A stretch of DNA of 64,000 nt from Ambrosia x helenae (GCA_030844895.1 CM061233.1:49777453-49841452), one strand, 5' to 3'. Counted from the stretch's first letter, positions 1 to 12,361 are shown. Numbers and translations: made by a program. Notes: a model not told the origin generated them from the letters alone.

Positions 1-43
1 TACATACACATTAATAATAATTATATATTAACTATTTACGCCT

Positions 44-1427
44 ATTCTAAATTCAAAAATTTACCTTAATAAATGAGAATGGGAAAGGAAACTTACGTAA
101 ATTAGGAACACATTAAATTTTCTTATTACATTCAAATTACTCACTTCCTAAATTTAGTGTAATTTATATTGGTAATAAGTTAAGTTTTGAATTTTGAAAT
201 CAAAATTCAAATTAAATTCAAAATATTTAAATTCAAATTATTAACCAAAATTTCAATTTTTTAGTTTTGATTAATAATAGCAACAAATTACACATACTAA
301 TTACCCTATTAATTACAAATTTAATATGATTTAAAGTAGTGTCAACTCTCCAATTAATACATTAATTGATCATATTAATTGTGCTATATTATTCTAATAT
401 TAATTTAGCTTATATTGGTAATCAATTAAATATCGAATTTTTAATTTCAAATTTCAAATTAAAGTTCAAAATGTTTAAATTCGAATTTGACAAAATTTAA
501 AATTTTGGTTAATAATTGTAAAAAATTACACATACTAATTATCCTTTTATTTACACAGTTAATATGATTCAAAGTCCCTACATAAGTTGTGTTAACTTTT
601 ATTAATACATTAATTGATCTTATTAATTGCCCTATATTATCCTAATATTAGTTTAACTTATATTTGTAATCAATTAAATAACGAATTATCAATTTCAAAT
701 TTCAAATTCGAAATATTTAATTTCGAATTAGACCCATTCTAAATTCAAAAATTTACCTTAATAAATGAGAATGAGAAAAGAAACTTACGTAAATTAGAAA
801 CTCATTAAATTTTCTTATTACATTAAAATTACTCACTTCCTAAATTTAGTGTAATTTATATTGTTAATAAGTTAAATTTTGAATTTTGAAATTCAAAATT
901 CAAATTAAATTCAAAATATTTAAATTCGAATTATACAAAATTTCAATTTTTTTAGTTTTGATTAATAATGGTAACAAATTACACATACTAATTATCCTTT
1001 TAATTAAAAATTTAATAAGATTCAAAGTAGTGTCAACTCTCCAATTAATACATTATTTGATCATGTTAATTGTGCTATATTATTCTAATATTAGTTTAGC
1101 TTATATTGGTAATCAATTAAATATCGAATTTTTAATTTCAAATTTCAAATTAAAGTTCGAAATGTTTAAATTCGAATTTGACAAAATTTAAAATTTTGGT
1201 TAATAATTGTAAGAAATTACACATACTAATTATCTTTTTATTTACACAGTTAATATGATTCAAAGTCCCTACATAAGTTGTGTCAACTTTTATTAATACA
1301 TTAATTGATCCTATTAATTGCCCTATATTATCCTAATATTAATTTAACTTATATTGGTAATCAATTAAATAACGAATTATCAATTTCAAATTAAAATTCG
1401 AAATATTTAATTTCGAATTAGACAAAA
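44..1427. repeat. AT-rich tandem repeat, ~690-bp unit, two copies
   Basis: Two head-to-tail copies begin at 44 and 736 with the same ATTCTAAATTCAAAAATTTA word, and matched landmarks recur at about 690 bp (for example 370/1060 and 668/1361). Within each unit a half-repeat of about 240 bp is visible (CACATACTAATTA... near 290 and 530), so the array is two-tiered. Composition is very AT-rich and no credible reading frame is present; the 101-aa frame at 886-1191 is low complexity. It lies inside or beside the Helitron. Function unknown. Confidence 0.75.
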
Positions 1428-2448
1428 TTTCAAATTTCAAATTTTGTTTAATAATGGTATGAATTTACACATACTAATTATCATTTTAATTACACATTTT
1501 GAATGAATTAATCTTTAAAAAAATAAACTTTTGAATTAAAGTTAATAATGGTAACCATTACACCTATTTATTATCTTGAAATTATGATTTCCTAATATAT
1601 TTAAAATATAGCAATCAATAATTTTGGTTGTAACTTTCTCAAATTGATTACAAGTAAAAATTAAAATATTAAATACTAGAATTTGAAATTATAGATTTCT
1701 GTTGAACTTTAAAAATATTTGAATACCAAATGTTTTATTTAAATATTTAACCTCAAAATTTTGAATTTAAGATTTATGTTAACATTTAGATTTAGATTTA
1801 ATTAACACATTTAAAATATTTAATTCAAATTGTTAAGAGATTTGAATCTTTCAAATTTTGTTTACTAGAATTTGAATTGATAGATTTCAATTAAGCTTTA
1901 TAAATATTCAAATATTAAATGTCCTATTTAAGTATATAATTTCATATTTTGATATCCATAATTTTAATTTTTAATTTTTTTTAACTTTATAAAAATCTAA
2001 ATTTTGGATAATAATCATAACAATAAGACTTAGTTATAACATTTAATCTGAATATTTTAAAAAATTTCAAACTTTGAATTTAAATGCATAATTGTAACAA
2101 TTAATCCTACTATGATCATTAAAATAGAGATATTATAATTAGAGATTTCCTAATATATTTAAAATTTAACAAATAAAAGTTTTGAAATTTAATAAATAAT
2201 AGTTTTATTTATAAATTTCTCAAATTAGTTACAAGAATTTGAATTGATAGATTTCAGTTAAACTTTATAAATATTCAAATATTAAATGTTCTATTTAACT
2301 ATTTAATTTCATATTTTAATATCTATAATGGTAACAATTAGACTTAATTATAACATTTAATTCGAATTTTGAATGATCTGACTCAAATAGTGTATTACTT
2401 TTAACATTTTATCAGAAATATTTTTCACTACTATTTATTTTTTACTAG
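1428..2448. other. AT-rich stretch, no gene seen
   Basis: This is a continuation of the AT-rich DNA with degenerate TTTGAATT/AAATTTGAA words and no ORF of note. It ends at a plausible splice acceptor (TTTTTTACTAG, AG at 2447-2448) before the helicase exon, so it could be an intron of the Helitron helicase gene or decayed filler. Confidence 0.5.
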
Positions 2449-2738
2449 ATAATACTCCTCAGATACCATCTGATAACAAGATTCCAGTCAAGTTCCAAAT
2501 GCGCCAATTCCCAATATCCGTATGGTTCGTAATGACCATCAATAAAAGCCAAGGACAGTCTCTATCGAAGGTTGGATTGTATTTAAGATACCATGTATTC
2601 TCACATGGCCAGCTTTATGTTGCATTGTCAAGAGTTAAAAGCAGGGCAGGTGTGAAGTTACTTATACTTGATGCTGATAGGAAGGTCAAGATTAAAACAA
2701 AAAATGTGGTGTATAAAGAAATACTTAGTGATATTTGA
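2449..2738 (+). pseudogene. PIF1-like Helitron helicase, last exon
   Basis: The frame through the ATG at 2499 also stays open upstream to an AG acceptor at 2447-2448. The product carries the last SF1 helicase motifs of Helitron PIF1-like proteins: TINKSQGQSL (motif V region) and GQLYVALSRVKSR (motif VI, with the arginine finger), ending about 40 residues later with TGA at 2736-2738. Upstream helicase and Rep domains are absent from the window, so only the C-terminal part is represented. Located about 100 bp before the Helitron 3' hairpin, the normal position. Probably a relic; no evidence that it is expressed. Confidence 0.8.
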
Positions 2739-2862
2739 ATAAAATGTGTATTGGTTTCTTTTAAATTTTAATAAAATATTTCTACTATATTTTTTTTACG
2801 TTTTACCACTCAAAATAATTGTACGTTGGTGAACCGCGTGTAAACGCGGGCAAAAGTCTAGT

Positions 2863-3917
2863 ATTGTAATCTTTCAATTAATGAAAGCTTTCGATTAAAA
2901 ACAATTATTCTCTTGTTTTGATTTATAGTTTATCATTCCGCTGCACTTTCCATTTATATTCACTTCATTCTTCTCATCTTTACTTAAACAAATCAAAACA
3001 ATCAAACTCAGATCCTAACACATTTCCATTCAGAGAGCCACTTGGATCCCTTTCTTTACGTTTCAAGCATCCGATCCTTAAAATAAGTGCAAAATTTATT
3101 ACAAGAGTTAAAATAAGATTAAATAAATATTAATATTATCTCTTCACTAAATTCATGTTGAAGATAAGATTTGTAGGGACTAAACATTGCACCACAGCAA
3201 ATAATCTCAACACTATCGTCACCATCATCCTGCTATAAAACACATACAATACCCCAAAAAATAAAACAAATATGTTAATATTCAAGATTTACAAAAACTC
3301 AAACATTAAAAAATTACAACCTTAGACACTTGTATGGTTGTTGGTTTGTTCAATTCAACATGTTTTTCATCTAAATGAATCTGCAAAACCAAGAAAATAA
3401 CATATAAAATAGGTATAATTAATAAAATGAAGCAAATGAGAAACATAAACTAAGAAAAAAACCAACATTAGAAGCCTCAACCTTTGAATTCAAATTTACA
3501 TCCATGTCTAACTGTTTTAGCAAATGAAATAAGTGTACATTACTATATATTGATAGGATAAACTTTAGTAGGCCAATATAGGTTTAAATTTTAGAACTGA
3601 TTTTCCCACCACTTTAAATTAGGATATTTGGTTTTTTAAAAATGCATAATTTCAGTGTTTTCATTTGTAAAAGATAAAATTTAAAAATTTTCATTTTTAA
3701 TAATAAATAGTTTGGTATAGCATTTTTTATAAAAAATGGCTACTAATGTCGTATTGTTATAATATTATTTTTTTTGAAAGGTTTTTGTTAGAACATTTTA
3801 TTTTTACAAGCTAATGTCCGTAATATGGTTAATAACTTTATTTTGTTAAATTTGTAGGTGTAATTTTGTTGTAGTATAATAATGATATTTGTGTTGTTAT
3901 CATTATTATTTTGTTAG
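2863..3917. other. Intergenic, with a weak 3-exon model on the minus strand
   Basis: No recognisable gene. On the minus strand three short in-frame exons can be built: 3505-3467, 3380-3321 and 3229-3119 (39, 60 and 111 bp). They are joined by GT...AG introns in phase 0 and would give a 69-residue product ending in TAA. I do not recognise the product. Splice consensus at these AT-rich sites is easy to meet by chance, so this is a hint of a decayed gene rather than a call. Confidence 0.2.
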
Positions 3918-4002
3918 ATTTATGAAGAAGCGAAAAAATTCTGCTTTCAACCTGGTGTGAAATTTGCTGTTATGTATAGTGGTACACCAATTTATCATCA
4001 GG
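3918..4002 (+). pseudogene. DED1-like DEAD-box RNA helicase exon fragment
   Basis: Translation from 3918 gives YEEAKKFCFQPGVKFAVMYS followed by GTPIYHQ. This matches the conserved segment between motifs Ia and Ib of DED1/DDX3-type plant helicases (family pattern Q-IYEEA-KF-Y--GVK--V-YGG-PI--Q). The exon is preceded by TTGTTAG, a possible acceptor. The Gly-Gly of the family pattern reads Ser-Gly here, and no adjoining DEAD or ATP-binding exon is seen, so this is a dispersed gene fragment. Confidence 0.55.
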
Positions 4003-4812
4003 CTTACATATTGTTTCAACTTTTATTTTATTATTTTTATATAAAAACAAACAAACTTTAGTTTTTTGCTAATCATGAATATCATTGCTATATACATCGA
4101 GTTTAATTATGTGATCACGAAGAACATTAGAGAGTGTTGGATGTACATATATAAACATATTAGAATCTGCACAAATGAAGCATTTGGCAACTGATAATGG
4201 AGACATTGCTTTGTTTCTAATGTTCACTTCTACTGTTTTTTTGGGTTATCTACTCCTGATCACTCGAAAGAGGAAGAAAATTGTTCATATGATTGGTTAC
4301 AAATGGGTCACTTGGGTGGTGTTTTAACTAAAATGGGTTTAATCTAAAAGTTTAGCAAAAAAAAAAAAAAGTGTATGTCAAATGGGTTAAAAGTTGCCTA
4401 AAATCTATTTATGACGCATATGAACCTTGATAGCTTTGATGACAACAACAAAGACAAGTTTGACAGTTTTGATAACTTTAATGACAATGACAAAGACACT
4501 TTTGACAGTTTTGAACCTCCAGAAGGGCGCGCGATTCAGTTCATATTTTTTTTGAATTCGATTGATTAGTTTTCTAATGTGTTTTTTTACAATCTTGTTT
4601 CAGAATGCTTTGACTTTAATGAGATGAAACGAAGCGCGAATTCTTTGGAAAATTTGCTGCGCAGGATGGGGCTCTTTGGAAAATTCATGGGGGACAAAGT
4701 GTAATTTGTTAGATCAATGATTCCTTTTATGTATTTGTTTGATTGTTATCTTACAAAGAATCAAGATCATTATATTGCAAATTAACTTGATTTTGTATGA
4801 TACATTACTACA
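4003..4812. other. Intergenic or pseudogene intron, nothing clear
   Basis: AT-rich sequence between the two helicase-like fragments. It contains a short internal near-repeat GACAACAACAAAGACAAGTT / GACAATGACAAAGACACTTT (around 4440 and 4481) but no recognisable coding segment. Confidence 0.4.
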
Positions 4813-4925
4813 GGAAAGGATGAAGAAGCACCAGATTGGCTTAATTAGTATGCTGAAAGTTATTAGTCTTCTAGTGATTATCATCATGGTTCTAGCAGAT
4901 TTGGTAGTAGGGATATTAGGATTTG
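4813..4925 (+). pseudogene. Possible DED1-like helicase C-terminal exon, broken
   Basis: After a TACTACAG acceptor the frame reads EEAPDWLN, stop, YAESY, stop, SSSDYHHGSSRFGSRDIR. The layout resembles the C-terminal tail of DED1-like helicases (E-VP-WL-RYA followed by a Ser/Gly-rich RFG-RD-R segment). Two in-frame stops interrupt it. It lies about 0.8 kb downstream of the other helicase-like exon on the same strand, which supports a single decayed gene. Similarity is judged from memory of the family pattern only. Confidence 0.35.
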
Positions 4926-5810
4926 CATACTGTGTAAAACATTATACTTTCATTTTGTGATTAAACAATGCAATGATCACTTCTACTTAAGGCATTTATT
5001 TCTTCTACATTTCTCCACATGTCAATATTGAACAAGACAAACATCGAGATGTAGACAAAAATGAGCAAGTCATCACAATATTTTTTGAAGGTTTTTAAAT
5101 ATAATAGTTTAAAAGTTATGAAACGCTAAAATAAAAGAATTCCTATTTTGTAGGGGATGGGAGAAAAGTGTAACTACCAACTAAAAATGAGGGAATTAAA
5201 GTGTAACTAAAATGAGGTACTAAAGTGTAAGATTATTTGAATGACTATTTTACCCTCATTTTAAGGTTGTAAATAAAAATAAAGTTCTTAACTTTTGGGT
5301 ATCTTAAACTACCCCTCCCTCATGCATTATAATATACTATAAATATTTTGGTGTTTGGTAGAGTAGCTGGAGCTTTTAATAAAATGTATAAAATAACCAA
5401 AATAGGCATAATTAAAAGTTTGTAAGGAAGGTTTTTATTTTATTTTTATAATAGAATGAGTATTTGTCTCATTTACTCATTAAAAACTTGTAGATAGTAG
5501 GAGTTTTTTCGTAAATGCTAGTACTACTAACTTTTCAATATAGAGTTTTTTCTCCTAACCTAAAAGTTTCAAGCTTTTTCAGTCAAACAAGGTTTTTATT
5601 AAGTATGAGTTTTTTTTTAAAAGTTTGAAGCTTCAAAAATCTCTTAAAAGCTACTTGCCAAACATATTTTTGAGTGCTATATGAGATTTTAGGCTTTGGT
5701 TAATTATAATCCATACATGAAAACAAAATTATAGCTTAGGTTTTTGGTCTCATATTAGTATTTAGTGGTCAATTTTTTAGAAGGCGTTAATATGTTTACA
5801 CGTAGAGGGG
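4926..5810. other. Intergenic, no gene seen
   Basis: AT-rich DNA with simple near-repeats (GTGTAACTA, AAAATGAGG) and no recognisable ORF or RNA gene. Confidence 0.5.
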
Positions 5811-6297
5811 ATGGATCAACTCATGGTGTGTCTGTTGACTGTTGTATTGCCTCAAGTGAGTGTCGATTATGTTTTCACATCTTGCTATGTCGCTTCAGCT
5901 TTGTGGAATAGGATCAACTCATGGTGTGCCATCCCTCCTATATATGCTTTTGCGACTCATGATATTTTTGGCATTCATAAACATGTTCCGGAAGTTGAGC
6001 ACAAGAAGAAGATAGTGCCATCCATCATCATGGTTGCGTGTGGTGTATATGGAAGGCACGAAACAATTACATTTTTTACAAGACTATTAAGATCTAGGAG
6101 ATTCTTGGAGACATAAAAGTTTTAAGTTATTTATGGATCAAAAATAGGTCAAAGTGTTTGGAGTAACATTGGACTAAGTGGAAAGTGCCTGCTATGTAAT
6201 TGGGTTCTCTCTTTGTATTTGCTTGCTTCTGTTAGCTTGTTATCATAAGTTTTGGCTGTTCTGTTCTATTAAAAGTTGTTCAAAAAAAAAAAAAAAA
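5811..6297 (+). mobile_element. LINE (L1-type) 3' fragment with poly-A tail
   Basis: The frame from about 5860 carries the C-terminal zinc-binding/post-RT region of plant L1 elements: FTSCYVASALWNRINSWC, then IFGIHKHVPEVE and further decayed segments with a frameshift near 6035. A short 3' UTR follows, ending TTAAAAGTTGTTC plus a run of 15 A at about 6281-6295. Reverse transcriptase and endonuclease regions are absent, so the copy is heavily 5'-truncated as is usual. The words GGATCAACTCATGGTGTG occur twice (5813 and 5910), suggesting template switching at the 5' junction. No convincing target duplication was found. Confidence 0.65.
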
Positions 6298-7047
6298 CAC
6301 CCTATGGATTTCATGGGCATAAGAAAATGGGCTACACAGCACACATGGTTGTTTAAGAGGTGAAGCAAAAAAGTTGCACTCTCATTTACATGGATGGCTA
6401 CACGGTTGTTTAACTACTCACACCAGTCTAAAAGTTGAAATGATCAATGTGACATGTACACAATGTGTGTATGTAGTGCACACCACTGCATAAAAAGGTC
6501 CTGCTTTGGGGAAGGTTTTGAAACAAGGCTTAATGATTTTTAAAAGAAGTGAAAAATAAATTGTATTAAACAAATCTGAAAACCATCTACAAACAACAAG
6601 AATTACAAATCTCTAACATTCTACCACGAGTCTTGACTTTTCGCCTTCGATCAGAAAATAATACTCTCAAATGTTGCTACTAAGCTTGAAGCTGTATGAT
6701 TAAAGCTATAACTCGTATCACACGTTCCAATTTTTATTTAAGCTAACACGTTTTAAGTTTTACCAACTGTACTGGGACAAAGGGGTGCATGTGCTAGGAT
6801 TAAAAAAAAAAATCCTTATAAAAAAAGACGATAACAGTAATCCAAACTAAAATTTTGACTTTGAAACAAGTCTTATATTATAAAGACATTATTAGACTTC
6901 TTTTATTCAATATAAATAACGTCACACATTTTCAACACATAATTAACAACAAAAGCGCAACCATTGTCACACATTTTGTTGAACACTTACTGAAACAGCG
7001 GAAGCCATCAACTCCATCTGAATCATTAAGTGTATTGGTTGGGCGTT
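6298..7047. other. 3' flank of the acyl-CoA oxidase gene
   Basis: Contains the presumed 3' UTR of the minus-strand oxidase gene. A minus-strand AATAAA lies at 6902-6907, about 140 nt after the stop codon. A diverged duplicate of the last-exon sequence lies at about 6999-7048. The remainder shows nothing recognisable. Confidence 0.5.
6902..6907 (-). terminator. Candidate AATAAA poly-A signal of ACX
   Basis: TTTATT on the plus strand reads AATAAA on the gene strand, 141 nt past the oxidase stop codon, a normal distance for a plant 3' UTR. Other AT-rich matches occur nearby, so this is only a candidate. Confidence 0.4.
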
Positions 7048-10000
7048 CTATAGCTTAGAAGTGCGGAGCTTCTGCTTGAGAATTGGTTGGACGAATTCAT
7101 GGAAGCCGTCAACTACATCTGAATCATTAAGAGGATCTTTCCAAGCAGCCTCGTAGAGTTTTGGATACACGTTTCCATCATAGCGCCCAAGAATTGAACC
7201 CAGGTAGTGGTCAGTGTAGTTGAATGAATCAACTAGTGTGATTGCATTGGGGCGGACCTGTCATCACATGTTTCAGTACACAAGTAAAGTGCTAGACTAT
7301 TTGTCGATTATCTTAACTACCATTTAATAAGAGCAGGACAACAAAAGGGTAATTAGGTAATTTTAAGCGACAATTTCATATACCCTCCTCCAAACATGGT
7401 ACGATATCTCACTCACCCAACAAAGAATCATTATATCAAAATGCCCATTTACAAATATAACATTTTACCCCTCGCTTAAACCTTGCATTAGGAATTAGAG
7501 TTCGGAGTGTAAACACAGAGAGAAGGATATGATGGTCATATTATTATCGTATTCTATGAAATCGGTAAATATATATGGTTGGCGACTAACCTTAGAATAC
7601 AATGTTCTGAGTTGATCATTAGCAAGTGAAGCCTGTTCAGGAGTAAGATACCCTGTTGCCAAGAAATCGCCTTGATGCTTGTGAAGAAGAAACAATGCGT
7701 AGACGTAACACAACACCTCTAACATTTGTTTCACTCCCTTTCCAGGGATGTCTTGTTGCAATTTCTCAATAAACCTGAAATATAACATAAAATAAGCTAT
7801 TGTATAGCAGTTTCATAGTTGACAGAAAATGACGTGTGTTATATGTTAAATACTATGTATATAAGAGTTTAGAGTAGCATGCTTTAAATGTATCAGTTTC
7901 AAAACACACACCCAACCAGAACAAATTGACGTGGTATATGTATATGTTAAAAACTATGTATAAAACTTCTGTCTTACTTGGACACAACAATTAATTGGCA
8001 GTGAGCAATTGATGCCTCTACCAAATCAGCTGATAGTTCAGCAAAACCTGTAGCAAAAATCAAATAAAATTACATTTGCCATAGTCATAACTAGGGTCAT
8101 TAAAATAGCTTGCGGCTCGATGCTAGAACGAAGTTCACTCGTAAATAAACAAGCCGACCCAAGCTGACTCGTTTAAAATTAGCACTCAAGCTGAGGTGAT
8201 GAGGTGTGCTCGCTCGTTTGGCTTACCCAAGTTTAAGTAGGCCCCATTTAAGAAGCCAAGTTCAGGGCAAAAAATTAACAACTCACCTACCTTTCTTTTA
8301 TTGTTAAATCTATTTAAATGTGCAAGAAACATATTAATTTTGTTGTTAAATTTATCCATGTGTGCAAAAATTATAAGATTTTGAAATTTTTAAAAGTAAT
8401 TGAGCTGGATCGAACTTTATCCGAGTTCTCGAGCTGGCTCTTAACTTCAAGCCCAAGCTTGAGCTGAAGCTGACTCGGCTCGCTCATCGAACAACCGTAT
8501 TCACGAACAACTTCCATTTCATTTCATCATAAATGATTGATATAATAAGAGTTTAACAAAAGATACCTTCTTCTGGATTTTCAAACATGGCCAATTGTTT
8601 ACCACATCGAACAGCCATTCTAGCAGCCCTGGCCTCAAATGCTTCAACTATTGCACCAGGGTTTAGCCAACCCTCAGCTGCAGCCCATTGGATTTGTGGT
8701 TAAGAAAGCATTAACTCTATTGTGGTTATAATGCAATAAGAATATGCCCAATAACTAACATATACGTATTTAGTTATGTCCATGGTAAAAACAAGTTTCA
8801 GAGGTTAATAAAAAAGATGATTTACCAGTTTGTACAGCACAATTATTCTGCATCAGAGATACCACTCTCCCCATATAAGCGGTTGTCCCAACTGGCTTTT
8901 TGTAACCAAGCTCCGAGACTGTTTTCACAAGAAACCTCGCAACCTATAAAGAGTACAATCAGCAAGCAACACATACTAAAGATTAGAGTGTCCATCTATG
9001 CACTTAAAATCGGGTAACTTGGATTGCTCATTGAATATTTTTTCACATTCTTCATTCCCCATGCTTTACTAATTTGTCTATTTAGACGTTTAGTGACTTG
9101 TGAAAATCAACAGTTATCTTCTGATTAACATATTGTTCCTTATCTTTATTACACTCAAATATAATATGAATCTTTCTAAAATGATGCATCTAATAAAGGC
9201 TTTTGTATTAGCAAATTATTATATATTATTCTGTTATATTGATTAATTATTGCGCAACTAACTTCACGGAACAACACCGCATCAGATACCTGTAGCAGTA
9301 AAACAACATTGTCCCCTTCATATGTACAAGCAGGAATGTAAACCGCAAATAGTTCGGGAAGACCACTACTAACAAGGTAGCCATGACCACCACATAGTTT
9401 TCGACATTCTTCAATTCCATCCTGAAAGACAGACAGAAAATAACGATTTTAACCATCTGTCTGAAATACTGTTGAATAAAATGTAAATTCTTGATTAATC
9501 ACATTTTATCTAAATCTAACACATCAAATAACTAGTAAACCTATAATACCAATCAAATAATAATGTATGTGTATAATAAAGAATTGACCACTCACAGCTG
9601 TTGCTGTAGTTGTTATGGACTTCAACCCTGCAGTACATGCGTGGGCCTCGGGCAATGTTGAAAAGTCATTAGCTGCTAATCTTTCCTTAACATCCATGTA
9701 CAACCATTTTAACCACTCGCCCACAAATCTGAAGGCATAAGCAGATGCCAGCAAAGGGAAGAGTCTACTTTGCTGAGTTTTATAATCAATCACCTAGGGG
9801 AAAATAAACAAATAAAACTTGAATCGCTTTACAAAAAAGAATAAAGATGACAAAATAATATCTTTTTTTTTTTGTATAAACCTGGGTCTCAGGCCCACCG
9901 TCACGTGAGCCAAATTGTCTACGAACAGCACTATATCTTGTAGCAATACAAACTGCACGAGATAATGCTTTGGAAGCATCAGCCACAATTGTTTGCCTAA

Positions 10001-12361
10001 CATACACCATAGTTCCATAAATAAGTTGTCGAGGAACATTGGACTGCATGATTTTTCCTTCCTTCGTAACCTGGGTCACTCTGGGAGTAGTTTAAATAAT
10101 AAAAGATCTCATATTAGATCAAAAAGGAGGCACATAATTATATTAATTTATAACTTGACCCCTTAGTACTTAAATATTTAGAATAAGAATAAGTTTATCC
10201 AAATACTAAAAACCAATTATTGTGACTTCAAGTGGCAATAATTATGTAATTAAACCGGAACCAACTACAAAGCATTTGAAGATTAAAAAGTAAAAACGCA
10301 TGAACATTTGTAGATCTGATAGTACCTCATCAACATTTGGTTCCTTGGGATACGCACATGATCAAACCTTAAAACACCATTATCCATCGTATTATATGCC
10401 CCATTTCCAAACTTCATTCCAATATCACCCACAGTAATGCCAGGAAGAGGTGCGTGATCATCCAAGCTCCTTAGTTGGACAATAAATCCTACAAGTAAAC
10501 AAGAACAGTAAACAATGGATAACTTATTTTGCCACAAAAATGATGAAAAATGTAGACCAATGAGATCATCTAGGATATCGGGCAAAAGCAAAATACTAGT
10601 GGGTGTTTAGATGTGTGTTTTGGAAGTGACTGATTTTCTATAATCAGAATCAGAAACACAAGTTATATAAAACGGTTGTATGAGACGGTGTTTGGATATG
10701 CTTATGTCGTGTGAAGTTGTCATAATGTATTGACTTTTATGATAAATTGTGATTAATTAAAAAAAATATTGATACAACTTGTGTTATGGGGATAAAAGTT
10801 TCATAATTAGGTTGAAAAGAGGTTACTATGTAGTATATCTACCAATAACAATCAATTTTGTTCACAGCTAGTATGAAACTGAGTGATCAGCTAATTTGAA
10901 GCAGAATCTACTATTTCAAAAAATACTTAATATAGAACTCTCAAGGTATAAAAAAGAAATTTGTACTAACCATGCACCCCATGGAATTCACCACCTACAA
11001 TGAGGCGAGCATAAACAACAGCATGTGTTGACACTTTACCCAATCCACCAGGCCACCACTGTTAGACATCAAACACAAAATAAAAGAAAATGAGTGAAAA
11101 GACATAAATTTGAATAAATACAAAAAAAAAAAAAAGAACAAACTTGTTTCTTATTGCGAATCTATCTCATGTTACATAAAAACTTACTTTGCTGGATGTT
11201 AGAGTAGGACTGTGAACAACAAATTCATCTGTTTGTGGATCAAATGTTGCGGTTGTTTCTAGACCTTGCACATTGGATCCATGACCAAGTTCGGTTTGTG
11301 CATAACAGCCAATAATTTGCATCTTTTGAGCCAATGGCAACCATTTCTTTTTCTGTTCTTCAGTGCCTTGTCCTTCAATAGCCGGGATGAACATTCCCTA
11401 AGGAATCAAAGAATCCAACAGCAGGTGAACACCACTAATACACCTCATAGCACAATCTGTTCTAACCATTGGAATAATACAACTTAAGAAGTAATATTGA
11501 AATTACCCAGTGAAGATCAGTGTAAGCAGGTTCATCGATATAAAGTCGCAACCATTTGGCCTCTTCTTCTGAGATTACCAAAAAGTGCATGCTCAAGTCA
11601 AACGTGATGAAACACATTCGTTTACATTAACATGGTAATACGGTATATTGATAACATTTTGCAAGCTTAAAGTGAAGATTACCGGTTAGACGATGATCAA
11701 CAATCAGCTTCCATCCATGAGCAGCTTTTCTAAGAGTATTCTTGAGCAGTTCTTTCCTACCCATCATAGGCCTTGTAAACTTTTCAAAGGCCTGCAAACA
11801 ATAAGATGCAACATAAATACATCCATACATATATACACAAACACACACACATATATAGGGGGGAGAGAGAGAATATACAAACATAAGACATCTAAAAGTT
11901 AAATTCTTGCTGTCTTTTTCTTCAAAACAGCAAACAGATGATTCTAAAGCACCCGATGCCCTAAGTAGTAAGCGAATTATTAAGCAAGAGACGTTTCTTT
12001 CAAAGCAACATGAATCTAAAAAAATGCATAAAAACCCTTATTCCAAAATTGCAATAAAACATAAATTTACATCAAATTAAGACTCCTACAATATCATTAG
12101 ATAGCAATTAAACATAAAACCCTATAATACCTAAAAAAACAGACTAAAATCTTAATTTCATCAACAGATCAACAAAATAACAATAAAACATAAAAAAAAA
12201 AAAAAATAAAGTGAGAATTATACCGGATCATTAGCAACGAGGTTAGCCATACGATTAGAGAGTTGCAAAGCTTGAGGAGAACCAGCCCAAGCAACTTTCA
12301 TGGCTTCCACATCGAACTGCGCCTTCTTCCTTTCATCACTCAAGTAATCTACTCCTTCCAT
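7048..12361 (-). CDS. ACX1: Peroxisomal acyl-CoA oxidase 1, complete 14-exon gene
   Basis: The FAD enzyme oxidises acyl-CoA to trans-2-enoyl-CoA and reduces O2 to H2O2, the first step of peroxisomal beta-oxidation; ACX1 orthologues also serve jasmonate side-chain shortening. Exons: 12361-12224, 11791-11683, 11568-11507, 11397-11188, 11058-10971, 10488-10326, 10080-9882, 9793-9596, 9421-9290, 8943-8826, 8677-8567, 8047-7978, 7774-7591, 7257-7048. All introns are GT-AG, phases agree, and the total is 663 codons plus TAG (Arabidopsis ACX1 has 664). Visible motifs: GCYAQTELGHGSNVQGLETT (FAD/substrate region), ASKWWPGGLGK, RYSAVRRQFG, CGGHGYL, and TYEGDN with the catalytic Glu424. The C-terminus is SKL, a canonical PTS1 peroxisome signal. 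The start at 12361 gives the usual MEG N-terminus. No stop or frameshift was found, so it looks functional. Confidence 0.95.
8100..8515. repeat. GAGCT/CTCG-rich insertion-like block in ACX intron 11
   Basis: The longest intron (8048-8566) contains a block rich in GCTCG, GAGCTG and CTCGAGC words that differs in composition from the AT-rich rest of the intron. It resembles the AGCTCG-rich repeats often met between plant genes. I could not find terminal inverted repeats or a target duplication, so its nature is open. Confidence 0.3.

Larger units (their letters stand above)
1..2861 (+). mobile_element. Helitron, 3' part (5' end not resolved)
   Basis: The right end is a textbook Helitron 3' terminus: a hairpin with 6-bp stem CCGCGT/ACGCGG (2834-2839 and 2844-2849, loop GTAA), an 8-nt spacer, then CTAG (2858-2861) followed by host T. 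A helicase exon sits just inside it on the same strand. The 5' TC end is not recognisable; it may lie before the window or within the AT-rich array, so the left limit is simply the window edge. Seen directly: hairpin and CTAG|T. Known: Helitrons end CTRR before a T and have a subterminal hairpin. Confidence 0.7.
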
